Made by a program: the position numbers and the translations under genes. Under the pieces are notes generated by a model. The model saw only the letters and a program-made list of their open reading frames with translations. It ran no database searches and was not told the DNA's origin. A DNA stretch of 64,000 nt from CAYXVJ01 sp050309435 (GTDB lineage: Bacteria; Bacillota; Clostridia; Saccharofermentanales; Fastidiosipilaceae), in NCBI GenBank assembly GCA_050309435.1, contig JBNRMJ010000005.1, positions 1-64,000 of the forward strand, read 5' to 3'. Below, piece by piece: positions 17,015 to 27,064 of the stretch (its first letter is position 1; each line of letters starts with the position of its first letter).

Positions 17015-17976
17015 TGATTCTGCCTCCGTTTCTCGTAACCGTCATAAGCACGGATAATGCGCTGGACCAGCCCGTTACGTACCACATCCTGATCGCTTAA
17101 TTGAACGATGTTGATACCTTCAACTTTAGATAAAATCCGGCTGGCTTCTTTTAAACCGCTTCTTTTGTCGACAGGCAGGTCAATCTGCGTCACGTCACCG
17201 GTCACGACCGCCTTCGAATTAAAGCCGATTCTGGTCAGGAACATTTTCATTTGTTCCGGAGTCGTATTCTGTGCTTCATCCAGAATAATAAACGAATTAT
17301 CCAATGTACGACCGCGCATATACGCCAGCGGCGAGACTTCTATCACGCCTTTTTCCAGATTAGCCTGATATGTTTCTGCACCCATCAGGTCAAAAAGGGC
17401 ATCATAAAGCGGGCGCATGTACGGATCGACCTTCGTCTGGAGATCGCCGGGAAGGAAACCAAGCTTCTCGCCGGCTTCGACAGCCGGTCTCGTTAATATA
17501 ATCCGCTCGTACTTCTCCAGGCGAAATTCGTTTACGGCCAGTGCGACGGCTAAATAGGTTTTACCTGTACCGGCCGGACCAATGGCAAAGGTGACCTCAT
17601 TCTCCCGAATCGATTGAATGTAGCGGCTTTGGCCGTGTGTCTTCGAGCGAATCGGCCGACCTTTAGCCGTTACGGTAACAATATCCGGCGAAAAGGATAA
17701 TACCTGAGCCAGACTGCCGTTACCGGCTTGTTCGGAGAGGTAGTTGACTGTTTGGACATTAACTTCATGTCCTTTTCCGCTTAAATCCAGAAGCTTTCTG
17801 ACAACCACGAGAGCAGAATCAATCGCCGCTTCCGAACTGCCACGAATTGCCAAGCCTTCGGGAACTATATCGACAGAAACACCCAGTTGCTTTTCCAAAC
17901 GCTTAATATTCGTGTTAAGACTTCCCATCACCTCTCGCAAGGCATCCAGGTCATCTACCTGAATCGTTTTCTCCAT
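17011..17976 (-). CDS. phoH: PhoH-like ATPase
   Basis: PhoH-family proteins are RNA-associated ATPases whose exact role is unclear. In Firmicutes they sit beside pgpH, ybeY and era, a group linked to ribosome and RNA quality control. The 321-residue protein has a short N-terminal KH-like region, Walker A GPAGTGKT at 133-140 and a Walker B motif in FIILDEAQN. It shares a 4-nt overlap with pgpH. A -10-like TATAAT on the minus strand at 18024-18029 could start this transcription unit. Confidence 0.93.
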   Translation of the reverse strand: MEKTIQVDDLDALREVMGSLNTNIKRLEKQLGVSVDIVPEGLAIRGSSEAAIDSALVVVRKLLDLSGKGHEVNVQTVNYLSEQAGNGSLAQVLSFSPDIVTVTAKGRPIRSKTHGQSRYIQSIRENEVTFAIGPAGTGKTYLAVALAVNEFRLEKYERIILTRPAVEAGEKLGFLPGDLQTKVDPYMRPLYDALFDLMGAETYQANLEKGVIEVSPLAYMRGRTLDNSFIILDEAQNTTPEQMKMFLTRIGFNSKAVVTGDVTQIDLPVDKRSGLKEASRILSKVEGINIVQLSDQDVVRNGLVQRIIRAYDGYEKRRQNH

Positions 17977-18080
17977 TCAAATCTCACTTCTCATTTATAG
18001 ATTAAAGCCTGTATTGTTGATCCATTATAACATTAGACTGCTGACAGCTTTAGAGCAATCGAGCGCCTGAAAACAAACTG

Positions 18081-18797
18081 TTATTGGTCGCTTGCTTCCA
18101 TCAGACCGAAGCGGTATGCCGGACTGGTAGGCGATAAGGCAGGCAGTTCGACTTTATCGAAATATTCGATTGCGACACCGATGCCTTCCAGCCACAGACC
18201 GCTGATATAGCCCGACAACATATTGTAAGTCGAAGCAATATCCTGTTGCTCGGCGATGACGCGGATGGTGTAGACACCGTTTTGACCGCTGATAATGTTA
18301 CTGTTCACAACAATGTTATTGCCGCTGGTCTGAATTTCGCTCATCGCTACCAGCCGCTGTCCGTTAATCGAAATGCCTTGAGCGTTGCCGGCGCGAATGT
18401 AATTGACCAGTGTCAGCAAATCGCTGGCCGCAACCCTGGCCTGATTGCTGTCGGTCATCGTGATGATGGCCCCGGGTCCTTCCACCGGCACAAGACCTGC
18501 GAAAATCTGTAAGTTCTTGTTCTCGCGCAGAGCCTGAGCAACAACGCCTTCTTCGTCAGCCTGCTGGCTTCGCAAGTCATAGAGGTTTGAACGCAAAAGC
18601 GCATTCTCGCTTGCCAGATCTTCGTTCGCTCTTTGTAATTGAGCCAGTCGTGTCTGGAGATCCTGAATGGACTGATATTCTCCCAGACCGCTTCGCGAAG
18701 CTTCGGCCTGATTCTTAAACTGCATGGCGATGACAACTCCCACGGCAATGCAAACCGCGGTCAGAATAAGATTGGCCGCCAAACGTTTGATTTTCAT
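18081..18797 (-). CDS. DUF881-family membrane-anchored protein (second copy)
   Basis: The 238-residue protein has an N-terminal membrane helix (about 8-26), a coiled coil with repeated Gln, Leu and Glu (about 40-90) and a C-terminal DUF881 domain with GPGAIITMTDSN, a NYIRAGNAQGISING segment and the QNGVYTIRVI stretch. DUF881 proteins are often found near division genes in Firmicutes and Actinobacteria, but their function is not known. It overlaps the upstream DUF881 gene by 4 nt, so the two are probably produced together and may pair. Confidence 0.8.
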   Translation of the reverse strand: MKIKRLAANLILTAVCIAVGVVIAMQFKNQAEASRSGLGEYQSIQDLQTRLAQLQRANEDLASENALLRSNLYDLRSQQADEEGVVAQALRENKNLQIFAGLVPVEGPGAIITMTDSNQARVAASDLLTLVNYIRAGNAQGISINGQRLVAMSEIQTSGNNIVVNSNIISGQNGVYTIRVIAEQQDIASTYNMLSGYISGLWLEGIGVAIEYFDKVELPALSPTSPAYRFGLMEASDQ

Positions 18798-19582
18798 GAT
18801 TCCAAAACCTCCTTCATCATCTCCAGTGCCTGATCGATGATTACTTGATCGTTAAACGCCGGAATGACCATTTCATTCGACGCATTTATCCGAACCGTTT
18901 TCCCCGTCGTTTGCAGATCCTCGATATGGGGATCGTTTTGAATGGCCGACAACATCTGTTCCATGTCGCCGACGGCTGTAATCACGAAAGGAGCCGAAAG
19001 CAGGCGGCGATTGACTAGAATAGTTGGTCCGTTACAGATGAGTTTACTGGTGGCGGTCAGGCGCTCCCCGTTCACGGCCATGGCCACAGCTCCGTTGGAT
19101 TTCAAGAGGTTGACGGCATTCATCACGTCTTGTTCGTGGATGATGTCGGCAGCGGTAGCCGTCGCGTAATCGATGCCTTCGGGATCACTCAGCGTTAATG
19201 AAACACCTTCGCCGTTAACCGTGCTTGCTCCTGCCATGACACGGCCGAAACTCAGGCTTCGCTGCAGTTCTTCTACGTCTGAGACGAGCAGCGGGTTATT
19301 GCTCAGATAATCGTTGACAAGAGCATTTCGCTCCAGCGTCAGACGTTCTTTTTCGTCTTGTAAGGCGGCGTAGCGGAGCTGAGCTTCGCTCATTTCTTTT
19401 TGAAGTTCGGCGATCTGTCCGGCAAGATTGGTAGAATCTGCCTGTACCTTTGCCAGGCGAATCAGCTGGCTGGCGAGAATCGAGACACATAGTAATAAGG
19501 TGCTTAGTCCGAGAACCAAAACCGTATGAGTGCGGATATATTGTTCCATCCGCCGATAATATAACTTCAGTCTGTTCCTCAT
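18794..19582 (-). CDS. DUF881-family membrane-anchored protein (first copy)
   Basis: The 262-residue protein has the same layout as its neighbour: a membrane helix (about 17-40), a coiled coil (about 45-95) and a DUF881 domain with NGEGVSLTLSDPEG, the NLLKSNGAVAMAVNGERL core and a C-terminal VIPAF. It is clearly diverged from the second copy, so the duplication is old. It overlaps rluD by 4 nt and the second copy by 4 nt. No enzymatic motif is visible. Confidence 0.8.
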   Translation of the reverse strand: MRNRLKLYYRRMEQYIRTHTVLVLGLSTLLLCVSILASQLIRLAKVQADSTNLAGQIAELQKEMSEAQLRYAALQDEKERLTLERNALVNDYLSNNPLLVSDVEELQRSLSFGRVMAGASTVNGEGVSLTLSDPEGIDYATATAADIIHEQDVMNAVNLLKSNGAVAMAVNGERLTATSKLICNGPTILVNRRLLSAPFVITAVGDMEQMLSAIQNDPHIEDLQTTGKTVRINASNEMVIPAFNDQVIIDQALEMMKEVLES

Positions 19583-20499
19583 TTTCTCAGTTTCCGGAAT
19601 AAATCCTCCAAATGCTGCGGCAGTTCGCAGCTAACATGAATTTTTTCGCCCGTAACGGGATGCTCGAAGATTAAGTCCGAAGCATGCAGGGCTTGACCTG
19701 TCAGACCGTGAGTTTCGCGTTTACCCGCATAGAGGGGATCTCCGACCACCGGATGTCCAATATAGCTCATATGAACGCGAATTTGATGGGTTCTTCCTGT
19801 TTCGAGACGAAGCTCCAACCAGGAAGTACCGCGCATCTGTTCCTTAAGCTCGAAATGAGTAATGGCTTCTCTTCCATCGGCTCGTACGGCCTGTTTTTGA
19901 CGATTGCGCAAATCCCGTCCGAGCGGCGCGATAATTGTTCCGGACTGATCCTGAATGTGACCATGCACCAGAGCCTGATACACGCGAGTGATCTCGTGTT
20001 TGCGAAGGCTTTCGGCCACCTTCCTGTGTACCTGATTATTCTTGACCACCATAAGTAAACCGGAAGTGTCTTTATCGATGCGATGCACGATACCCGGTCG
20101 TTCCAAGCCGCCTTCGTCCGAAAGACTGCTGCCGTACCGATGGAGGAGAGCGGAAACCAGAGTGCCGTTGATATTACCCGCTCCGGGATGAACAACCATT
20201 CCCTGAGGTTTATTTATTACCAGAATCCATTCATCTTCATAGCGAATATCCAGCGGAATATCTTCGGCCTGCGGCTCTCCGGCCGTGATCTCTTCGATTT
20301 CCACTTGAACTATCGTCCCTGCCGCGAGTTTTTCAGACGGTTTCACGAGTCGCCCGTTGAGGCTGACCTTCCCGTCTTGAAACCAGCGCGAAACCTGGGA
20401 ACGCGAATACTGTTCGTGTGCCGCTGCAATTGCTTTATCGACTCGGATCGAATCATCTTGAATTTCCAGTTCGATTGTTCGAATTGTTATATTATTCAT
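19579..20499 (-). CDS. rluD: Large-subunit rRNA pseudouridine synthase of the RluD family
   Basis: The 306-residue enzyme has an N-terminal S4 RNA-binding domain (about 16-75) and the RluA-family catalytic domain with the active aspartate in HRIDKDTSGLL and the downstream ETGRTHQIRVH motif. It probably modifies 23S rRNA helix 69, as RluD does, but the exact sites cannot be read from sequence. It overlaps lspA by 8 nt. The lspA-rluD order is a common Firmicutes arrangement. Confidence 0.92.
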   Translation of the reverse strand: MNNITIRTIELEIQDDSIRVDKAIAAAHEQYSRSQVSRWFQDGKVSLNGRLVKPSEKLAAGTIVQVEIEEITAGEPQAEDIPLDIRYEDEWILVINKPQGMVVHPGAGNINGTLVSALLHRYGSSLSDEGGLERPGIVHRIDKDTSGLLMVVKNNQVHRKVAESLRKHEITRVYQALVHGHIQDQSGTIIAPLGRDLRNRQKQAVRADGREAITHFELKEQMRGTSWLELRLETGRTHQIRVHMSYIGHPVVGDPLYAGKRETHGLTGQALHASDLIFEHPVTGEKIHVSCELPQHLEDLFRKLRK

Positions 20500-21016
20500 C
20501 TTTCACATCCCCGTTTTTCGCAACGTTCTTCTTCTTACTTAAAGCAAAAAGATCGGCAGCAAACTGCTCATCGTGCGGGATAAAAACCATCCCCCCTGCA
20601 AAGGCAATCGTACCTGCAACCAGAACCGCATCGGCTACATTGAACGTCGGAAACACATAGTTGCCGAAAGTAAAGGAAAAGAAGTCTACCACGTACCCGA
20701 GAAACCAGCGATCGATGCCGTTTCCGATCGTACCGGCGAGCATCATAATCATCGCCCAGCGAAGCCACGGATGCCTGGTCTTCAAGAGAATATAGGCAAA
20801 GAGGATCGCCGCAAGTAAAGAAGCCATTCTCAATATTATGATGCCCCAATCCGCATCGGCCAGAAATGACCAGGCGGCTCCCCGGTTTTCCCTGTAAATA
20901 AAATCAAAAAATCCCGGAATTACCGGTACGACATCTTGAGGTCCGATCTTTTGAACTACGATATATTTCGACAGTTGATCAACTGCCACGATTAAAACAA
21001 CCATTATCCAAGTCAT
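20492..21016 (-). CDS. lspA: Lipoprotein signal peptidase (signal peptidase II)
   Basis: LspA cleaves signal peptides from prolipoproteins in the membrane. The 174-residue protein has four predicted membrane helices and the two catalytic aspartates in the conserved blocks NGIDRWFLGYVVDFF and FNVADAVLVAG. A CAGGGA site lies upstream of the ATG. The C-terminal tail beyond residue 155 is Lys-rich. It leads the lspA-rluD-DUF881 block. Confidence 0.93.
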   Translation of the reverse strand: MTWIMVVLIVAVDQLSKYIVVQKIGPQDVVPVIPGFFDFIYRENRGAAWSFLADADWGIIILRMASLLAAILFAYILLKTRHPWLRWAMIMMLAGTIGNGIDRWFLGYVVDFFSFTFGNYVFPTFNVADAVLVAGTIAFAGGMVFIPHDEQFAADLFALSKKKNVAKNGDVKDE

Positions 21017-21073
21017 ATTTATCCCTGTTTCTACTTAACTCTTACTCTTAATTATAAATCAAGGTGTTTCATT

Positions 21074-21862
21074 CTACTCTGTCATTTGAATCCGATCAAT
21101 GGAAACAGCACGGCCCTGATCATCCAGCTCGAAAACAACGGCATTTAGCATACAAGGCCCATCGGCCACTTCATATCTGGCCGGCAATTGACAGACAAAA
21201 CGACGCAGCGACGAGCGCTTGCTCATACCAATGATGCCTTCTCTGGGGCCGGTCATTCCGACATCGGTAATGTATGCCGTACCCTGCTCGCTGATTCGTT
21301 CGTCAGCTGTCTGGACATGGGTATGCGTGCCGAGAATGGCTGCCGCCTCGCCATCCAGAAACTCCGCCATGGCCAGTTTTTCGGCCGTCGCTTCGGCATG
21401 CATGTCCACGATAAACTTAATATCGGGATATTCATCCCGAAGACGAGCCAGTAAATCTTTTATCATGATAAAAGGCGATATCGGTGCATCCAAAGCATAT
21501 TGCCCCAGCAGATTAATTACCGCCAGAGTCATGCCGTTAACCGTTACGATCGAGTAACCTTCCCCCGGCCAGTTCGGATGCCCGTTTGCAGGTCTGCAGA
21601 CGAATTTGTCCAGATCCATCAAATCGACCACATCCCATTTCGACCAGGTATGGTTACCCAGCGTCATCACTTTTACTCCGCATTCGTGGAGACTTCTCGC
21701 CAGGCTTGTCGTCAGGCCCAGACCTCCCGCGGCATTTTCCGCATTGGCGATGATCAGATCGATACCCAGCTCTGCCTTCAACTCGGGCAAAACTTCTTTA
21801 ATATACTTCACACCGCTCGAACCGACGATATCGCCAATGAATAGAACCTTAAGCACTTGCAT
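21074..21862 (-). CDS. ymdB: YmdB-family metallophosphoesterase
   Basis: YmdB is a calcineurin-like phosphoesterase active on cyclic nucleotides in Bacillus and always close to rny. The 262-residue protein starts with VLFIGDIVGSSG and contains NAENAAGG, LGNHTW and GTHTHVQTAD, the expected metal-binding blocks. I chose the ATG at 21862 because GAGGAG lies just upstream and the protein then begins with the family core. An upstream in-frame start at 22021 would add 53 unrelated residues. It lies 161 bp after rny. Confidence 0.92.
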   Translation of the reverse strand: MQVLKVLFIGDIVGSSGVKYIKEVLPELKAELGIDLIIANAENAAGGLGLTTSLARSLHECGVKVMTLGNHTWSKWDVVDLMDLDKFVCRPANGHPNWPGEGYSIVTVNGMTLAVINLLGQYALDAPISPFIMIKDLLARLRDEYPDIKFIVDMHAEATAEKLAMAEFLDGEAAAILGTHTHVQTADERISEQGTAYITDVGMTGPREGIIGMSKRSSLRRFVCQLPARYEVADGPCMLNAVVFELDDQGRAVSIDRIQMTE

Positions 21863-22023
21863 ACTCCTCAATGTATCCGGCAGACGTTGCTTAATTTTAG
21901 CATAAAGAAGCACTTCATACTCAAAGAAATCTCCTCGCTTCCGCTCTGTCGCTGCGACTCCGGACATAGAAAAACTGCCTTCGCAGCAAGCTGCAAAGAC
22001 AGTCGTTCGTTTGATTGGCAAGT

Positions 22024-23619
22024 TTACTTCGCGACATCGCTGACACGTGTCTCACGGATGACATTAACCTTAATCTGACCCGGATAGCTGAGTTCCTCCT
22101 CGATCTGACGACAGATCGAGCGGGCAATAACAGCCATTTCGGCGTCACTGACTTTATCAGGTACAACCATGACACGGATTTCACGACCGGCCTGGATCGC
22201 ATAAGACTTATCAACACCATCCATTGAATTGGCAATCTCTTCGAGACGCTGGATTCGCTTGATATATGTCTCCATGTTTTCCCGACGGGCACCGGGGCGG
22301 GCAGCCGATAAGGCATCAGCCGCGCCAACCAATACGGAAATCGCCGAGGTGGGACTCGTATCGCCGTGATGCGATGTGATCGCGTTAATGACTTCAGGGC
22401 CTTCCTTGTACTTGCGGGCGAGGTTGGCACCTAACACGATATGCGTACCTTCCTGTTCAAAGTCGGTTGCTTTACCGATATCGTGCAGGAGACCTGCGCG
22501 TTTCGCCACCGATACATCTAGACCCAGCTCCGCGGCCATCATACCGGTTAAAGCAGATACTTCCATCGAGTGTTGCAGGGCGTTTTGACCGTAACTGGTT
22601 CTGAACTTCAAACGACCCAGCATCTTGATAATTTCAGGATGCAAACCGATTACGCCGGTATCGAAGCTGGCCTTCTCGCCTTCCGCTTTAATTCGGGCAT
22701 CGAGTTCGCGGGTGGACTTCTGATGCATTTCCTCTATGCGGGCAGGATGAATACGTCCATCCTGAATCAGCTTCTCCAAGGTTAAGCGGGCAGTTTCGCG
22801 CCGGATCGGATCAAAGCACGAGAGAACAACGGCTTCCGGAGTATCATCGATGATAACATCAACACCGGTAATTGTTTCGAGTGCGCGGATATTACGACCT
22901 TCGCGACCAATGATTCTACCCTTCATCTCATCATTCGGTAAGTTGACGACTGATACGGTAGTCTCGGCTACATATTCGGCGGCATAGCGCTGTATAGCCG
23001 TGACGATGATATCCTTCGCCTTAAGCTCGGCAGTTTCCTTCGCTTCCTCTTCCATCTGACGGAGCATTAAGCCCATCTCGTGGCGGTACTCCTTCTCAGC
23101 TTTCTCCAGCACGATGAATTTGGCTTCTTCGTGCGTCATGCCGGAAATACGTTCCAGTGTTTCAAGCTGAGCGGCCTCGTAAGCAGCGGCCCGGGTTGCG
23201 GCTTCCTCTGCCTCATGCAGACGTTCTTCCAGTCTCTGCTGAATTTTCTCCTGCTGTTCGAGTTTACGATCGATCGTGGCTTCTTTTTGATCCAGCCTGT
23301 TACGTTCGCGACTTAGTTCACTGCGTTTCTCGCGTGCATCGCGATCGAGTTCCAGTTTGGACCGGTGAATCTCGTCTTTCGCTTCGAGGAGCAACTCGCG
23401 TTTGCGCTGCTCGCCCTGTCGTTGAGCTTCAATAAGGAGATCTTTAGCTTCTTGCTGGTGTTTGGCTATGCTGGCTTCCAATTCTTTTACAGATTTGGCA
23501 TAACCCATACGATAATAGAGTATAATCAAGCCCGCACCGGCAGCCAAGCCGATGATTAAGCTGATGATAATTTCTGGCCAAGGTATGGCAATCACCTCCA
23601 ATAAATATTCTGTTGTCAA
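22024..23619 (-). CDS. rny: Ribonuclease Y
   Basis: RNase Y is the membrane-bound endoribonuclease that starts mRNA decay in many Firmicutes. The 531-residue protein has an N-terminal membrane helix, a long coiled coil (about 30-200), a KH domain with GRIIGREGRNIRALE and an HD domain with RAGLLHDIGKATD. The exact start is uncertain: the best Shine-Dalgarno sequence (GGAGGTG) lies inside the frame at codons 8-9, which could point to a non-ATG start near codon 10-12, while the ATG at 23619 has no strong site upstream. Confidence 0.93.
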   Translation of the reverse strand: MTTEYLLEVIAIPWPEIIISLIIGLAAGAGLIILYYRMGYAKSVKELEASIAKHQQEAKDLLIEAQRQGEQRKRELLLEAKDEIHRSKLELDRDAREKRSELSRERNRLDQKEATIDRKLEQQEKIQQRLEERLHEAEEAATRAAAYEAAQLETLERISGMTHEEAKFIVLEKAEKEYRHEMGLMLRQMEEEAKETAELKAKDIIVTAIQRYAAEYVAETTVSVVNLPNDEMKGRIIGREGRNIRALETITGVDVIIDDTPEAVVLSCFDPIRRETARLTLEKLIQDGRIHPARIEEMHQKSTRELDARIKAEGEKASFDTGVIGLHPEIIKMLGRLKFRTSYGQNALQHSMEVSALTGMMAAELGLDVSVAKRAGLLHDIGKATDFEQEGTHIVLGANLARKYKEGPEVINAITSHHGDTSPTSAISVLVGAADALSAARPGARRENMETYIKRIQRLEEIANSMDGVDKSYAIQAGREIRVMVVPDKVSDAEMAVIARSICRQIEEELSYPGQIKVNVIRETRVSDVAK

Positions 23620-23866
23620 GTTGCAAGTTTCAAAGTATTTCTTCTATCGTCATTAAATTTAAGAAGTTATAGTGTTTTCAACCTTGCGGTCTCATGACTA
23701 TGCATACAAGTATAACACATCGAAACGAATAAAGTCTCCATAATTTCAATACAAAAAGACAACAGAAGATGATTATTTATGATCAATTTTTGATTTTTAC
23801 GATCAATTTTCTTTCGTCTCATCCCATAGGGTAAAGGAAATGCCGTCATCTGCTACAATAGTAAGG
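23620..23866. other. Divergent intergenic region between rny and a pseudouridine synthase
   Basis: This 247-bp AT-rich stretch separates divergent genes. It holds two direct copies of GATCAATTTT (23781-23790 and 23801-23810) and several AT-rich -10-like hexamers on both strands, but no promoter pair that I would call with confidence. A short minus-strand frame here has no recognisable content. Confidence 0.4.
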
Positions 23867-24790
23867 ATGAAAATAGAGTATACAACAATTGAAGCAGATC
23901 ACGACTTAAAGGCTGTCGAAATTCTTCGCCGACGCCTGTCTTTTTCGTCCCAACTATGTAAAAAAGTCCGTCTTCACGGCGAACTTCTGGTCGATGGCAA
24001 ACAGCATCGTATGATCGACCCTGTGCCGGCAGGCAGTTTTCTAGAAATCACTTATCAGGCTGATGACGAACTCGAGCCCGGTACCCTCCTGGAAGAAAAA
24101 GAAGGTATCCGTATTTTATATCAAGATGACTGGCTCGTAGTAGCCGACAAGCCTCCCCGTCTGCTCACACACCCCAGCTTTCTTGGTGAAACCGAAGCTC
24201 TGACAACAAAACTAAGCGACAAAACACTTCATCCGGTCAGCCGTCTGGATCGAGATACCTCGGGCTTGATTATCCTGGGTAAAAATGGCTTTACGCACGA
24301 TCAGCTCGCCAGACAAGACATTCAAAAGTGCTACATCGGTTTCGTACACGGCATCATGCCCGCTGAAGAAGGCATCATTGATGCTCCGATTGCCCGCAGT
24401 CCTGACTCAATCATCACACGCGAAGTTCGAGCCGACGGTCAGAGTGCCCGTACTCGTTATCGCAGTCTGGCGACCATGCAATATGAAAACAAGGCAGTTT
24501 ATCAGATCGTATCTTTCGAACTGGAAACCGGCAGGACGCATCAAATTCGCGTCCACTGTAAGTGGCTCGGTCATACTTTGATCGGCGACAGCCTCTACCT
24601 GAACGATCGCCTGGATGCGGCAGACCTCGCCATGGGACGACAGGCCTTGCATGCTATATCATTGGAGTTTGCTCATCCGCTCGGCGGCGAAAGCTTATCG
24701 ATTTGCTCTACATTGCGCGAGGATATGAAAAGCTTTATAAGAAAAAGCCGCCTGATCGACGGCTTTCTACCCGAAGAGCTCTTTCTTTAG
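23867..24790 (+). CDS. RluA/RluD-family pseudouridine synthase
   Basis: The 307-residue protein has an N-terminal S4-like region and the catalytic domain with the active aspartate in HPVSRLDRDTSGL and ETGRTHQIRVH near the end. It is a second RluA-family enzyme in this window, distinct from the one beside lspA, and its rRNA or tRNA target is unknown. I prefer the ATG at 23867 preceded by GTAAGGA. The alternative ATG at 23840 has its purine-rich stretch too close. It is a single plus-strand gene convergent with recN. Confidence 0.88.
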   Translation: MKIEYTTIEADHDLKAVEILRRRLSFSSQLCKKVRLHGELLVDGKQHRMIDPVPAGSFLEITYQADDELEPGTLLEEKEGIRILYQDDWLVVADKPPRLLTHPSFLGETEALTTKLSDKTLHPVSRLDRDTSGLIILGKNGFTHDQLARQDIQKCYIGFVHGIMPAEEGIIDAPIARSPDSIITREVRADGQSARTRYRSLATMQYENKAVYQIVSFELETGRTHQIRVHCKWLGHTLIGDSLYLNDRLDAADLAMGRQALHAISLEFAHPLGGESLSICSTLREDMKSFIRKSRLIDGFLPEELFL

Positions 24791-24797
24791 TTAAATA

Positions 24798-26528
24798 TCA
24801 AATTGCTTCTTTCGAGTATTTACGATCCAGTATTTTCCGCAGCCGGTCGGCCTGATCGGTTAATGCGGCAGCCAGCTTCAAAGCTGTCACATGATCCGTC
24901 GCACCAGACAATAATGTTGCCACGGCCGTCAAGTGTTGCTTACTGTCGAGTTCAACCACGGATGTAACCGTCTTGTTGTCCTCCACGTCTTTTTGCAAGA
25001 AGAAGTGCGTATCGGCCATCGCCGCAACCTGAGCCGTATGAGTCACGCACATGACCTGACTCGTTCGTGCCAGTTCCATCAGCTTTTGGCCGACAAGTGC
25101 CGCGGTCTCGCCGCTGACGCCGCTGTCCACTTCATCGAAAATCAATAATTGCAAAGGAGCCGCCTGCGCCAGGATTAACTTGATCGCCAGCATGATACGG
25201 GCAGCCTCGCCGCCGGACGCGATTCTGGCCAGAGGCTTCAAATCTTCGCCTAGGTTTGCCGAAAAGAGAAATTCGATCTGTTCCATGCCGTTCGATCGGG
25301 CCGACGTCACCGGTAAATCGATAAAGCGAGTATCGAATCGGGCGTGTTTCATACCGAGTTCGGCCAGTTCCTTCCCGATTGCATCCGACAATGTTCCGGC
25401 AACCTTCTTTCTTCCCTTACGTAGAGCAAGTCCGGTCTTTTCCAGTTCGATCAGCGCGAGCTCCTGCTCTGCCGATAAACGGGTCATCTCTTCTTCTGCT
25501 TCCTGCAGACGAGTTAATTCTTCTGAAATACTTTCGGCAAAGGCAAGAACTTCGTCAATGCTTTCTCCGTATTTCTTCTTTAAACGGAAGAGTCGGTCTA
25601 AACGTGCATCGATTTTCTCGAGAAGCTCGGGTCGATAATCCAAATTGTCGCGGATCTGATCCAGTATGCCGCGCACATCCGCAAGTTCTTCCTGAACCGT
25701 CTCAATCCTCGAGAGGAGATCCGGTAATTGATCGTTATAAGCTTCCACTTGTCTGAGGGCCGATATGCTCTCGCCGATGGAATTGTCGGCACCGCCGTCC
25801 TGGCCCAAAAGGCTCAGCACTTTCGCCAGCGCGGTCTCCAGACGCTCGGCTCCGCCCAGCTGCATTCTCTTCTTCTGTAGAAGATCGTCTTCGTTGGGAC
25901 GTGGTTTCAGGCTGTTAATTTCGTCAAGCTGATAACTGAGAAGATCAAATTGTCTGGCTCTTTCCTGTTCGCTGCCGCCGTATGCCTTCATTTTTTCGCG
26001 CAGAGATAAAACCCTGTCGTAAGCTTGGGCATAATCAGCCAGAAGCGGTGCCAGGGTATCCGAACCGTAGCGGTCGAGTATATTCAGATGAGTAGATGCT
26101 TGAAAAATCCGCTGAGATTCGTGTTGACCGTGAATATCAAGAAGACAAGCTCCTGTTTCGCGAAGCTTGTTCTGCGGTACGATACGACCGTTGATACGAC
26201 AGATGCTTCTGCCGTTACGATTGATTTCACGAGACAAAATCAAGACGGCGTCATCCTGAGATAACTCCTCTTCGGAAAACAAGTCCCGGGTCAGATCATC
26301 CGGCAAAGAGCCGGGAACATAGTCGAAAACCGCTTCGACCCGGGCCTGATCAAAACCACTGCGTATGACTTCTTTGGTGGTCCGGCTGCCTGTCACGGCA
26401 CCCAGAGCATCAAGTAATAGTGATTTACCCGCTCCGGTTTCGCCGGTTAAAATGTTTAAGGCCGCACCGGGCTTAAAGACAATTTTATCCAGTAAAGCGA
26501 AGTGAGTAAGTTCCAGGTATTGCAGCAT
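24798..26528 (-). CDS. recN: DNA repair ATPase RecN
   Basis: RecN is an SMC-like ATPase acting early in double-strand break repair. The 576-residue protein has Walker A LTGETGAGKS at about 28-37, a long coiled-coil middle, a signature region ASGGEAARIMLAIK and a Walker B LLIFDEVDSGVSG in the C-terminal half. Length and layout match the family. It ends the conserved argR-recN pair and is convergent with the pseudouridine synthase gene 8 bp away. Confidence 0.95.
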   Translation of the reverse strand: MLQYLELTHFALLDKIVFKPGAALNILTGETGAGKSLLLDALGAVTGSRTTKEVIRSGFDQARVEAVFDYVPGSLPDDLTRDLFSEEELSQDDAVLILSREINRNGRSICRINGRIVPQNKLRETGACLLDIHGQHESQRIFQASTHLNILDRYGSDTLAPLLADYAQAYDRVLSLREKMKAYGGSEQERARQFDLLSYQLDEINSLKPRPNEDDLLQKKRMQLGGAERLETALAKVLSLLGQDGGADNSIGESISALRQVEAYNDQLPDLLSRIETVQEELADVRGILDQIRDNLDYRPELLEKIDARLDRLFRLKKKYGESIDEVLAFAESISEELTRLQEAEEEMTRLSAEQELALIELEKTGLALRKGRKKVAGTLSDAIGKELAELGMKHARFDTRFIDLPVTSARSNGMEQIEFLFSANLGEDLKPLARIASGGEAARIMLAIKLILAQAAPLQLLIFDEVDSGVSGETAALVGQKLMELARTSQVMCVTHTAQVAAMADTHFFLQKDVEDNKTVTSVVELDSKQHLTAVATLLSGATDHVTALKLAAALTDQADRLRKILDRKYSKEAI

Positions 26529-26556
26529 CTTGATAATCCATCCCGTCTTAGATGAT

Positions 26557-27015
26557 TCAATCGAGGTCGATCAAAGGGATCAACTGTTCCTCCAGCCGTT
26601 GTGCCATCTGATTGCTGCCCGTAGCCACGAAAATCGTATCGTCGCCGGCCAGCGTGCCGATGATTTCGGGGATCTTCATCGCATCAACTGCAGCAGCCGC
26701 AGCCTGGGCCATCCCGGGTAAAGTGCGTATAACAACAATGGAGTCCGCCACACGCAGTGATGTCGCCGCATGAGTGAAAACCTTGATCAAACGATCATTC
26801 ATCATATCCTTGTCACGCGACATCGATACATACTTCTGACGGCCATCTGCCAGAGTAACTTTCACGATATTCAGTTCTTTAATATCGCGAGAGATTGTCG
26901 CTTGAGTGACCTCGATATTTTCCATCCGCAGGATATCAACCAGCTCTTCTTGTGTAGAAACAACTTGCTGCAGGATAATATCCAGTATACGGTCTTGTCT
27001 TCGATTTTTACTCAT
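26557..27015 (-). CDS. argR: Arginine repressor ArgR/AhrC
   Basis: ArgR is a hexameric arginine-sensing regulator. The 152-residue protein has the N-terminal winged helix (about 1-70) with VTQATISRDIKEL as recognition helix and the C-terminal arginine-binding domain with GTLAGDDTIFVA. The position between nadK and recN is the classic Firmicutes order. Arginine also feeds the polyamine operon at the left of this window, so a regulatory link is possible but not shown. Confidence 0.95.
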   Translation of the reverse strand: MSKNRRQDRILDIILQQVVSTQEELVDILRMENIEVTQATISRDIKELNIVKVTLADGRQKYVSMSRDKDMMNDRLIKVFTHAATSLRVADSIVVIRTLPGMAQAAAAAVDAMKIPEIIGTLAGDDTIFVATGSNQMAQRLEEQLIPLIDLD

Positions 27016-27064
27016 GATTCAGGACCCCCCCGAGCACTTACAGAGTGCTTGCTTTCTATAAAAT

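Noticed and set aside
23667..23849. Small minus-strand gene between rny and the pseudouridine synthase
   Set aside because: No ribosome binding site, no recognisable content, and it overlaps the likely promoter region of rny.
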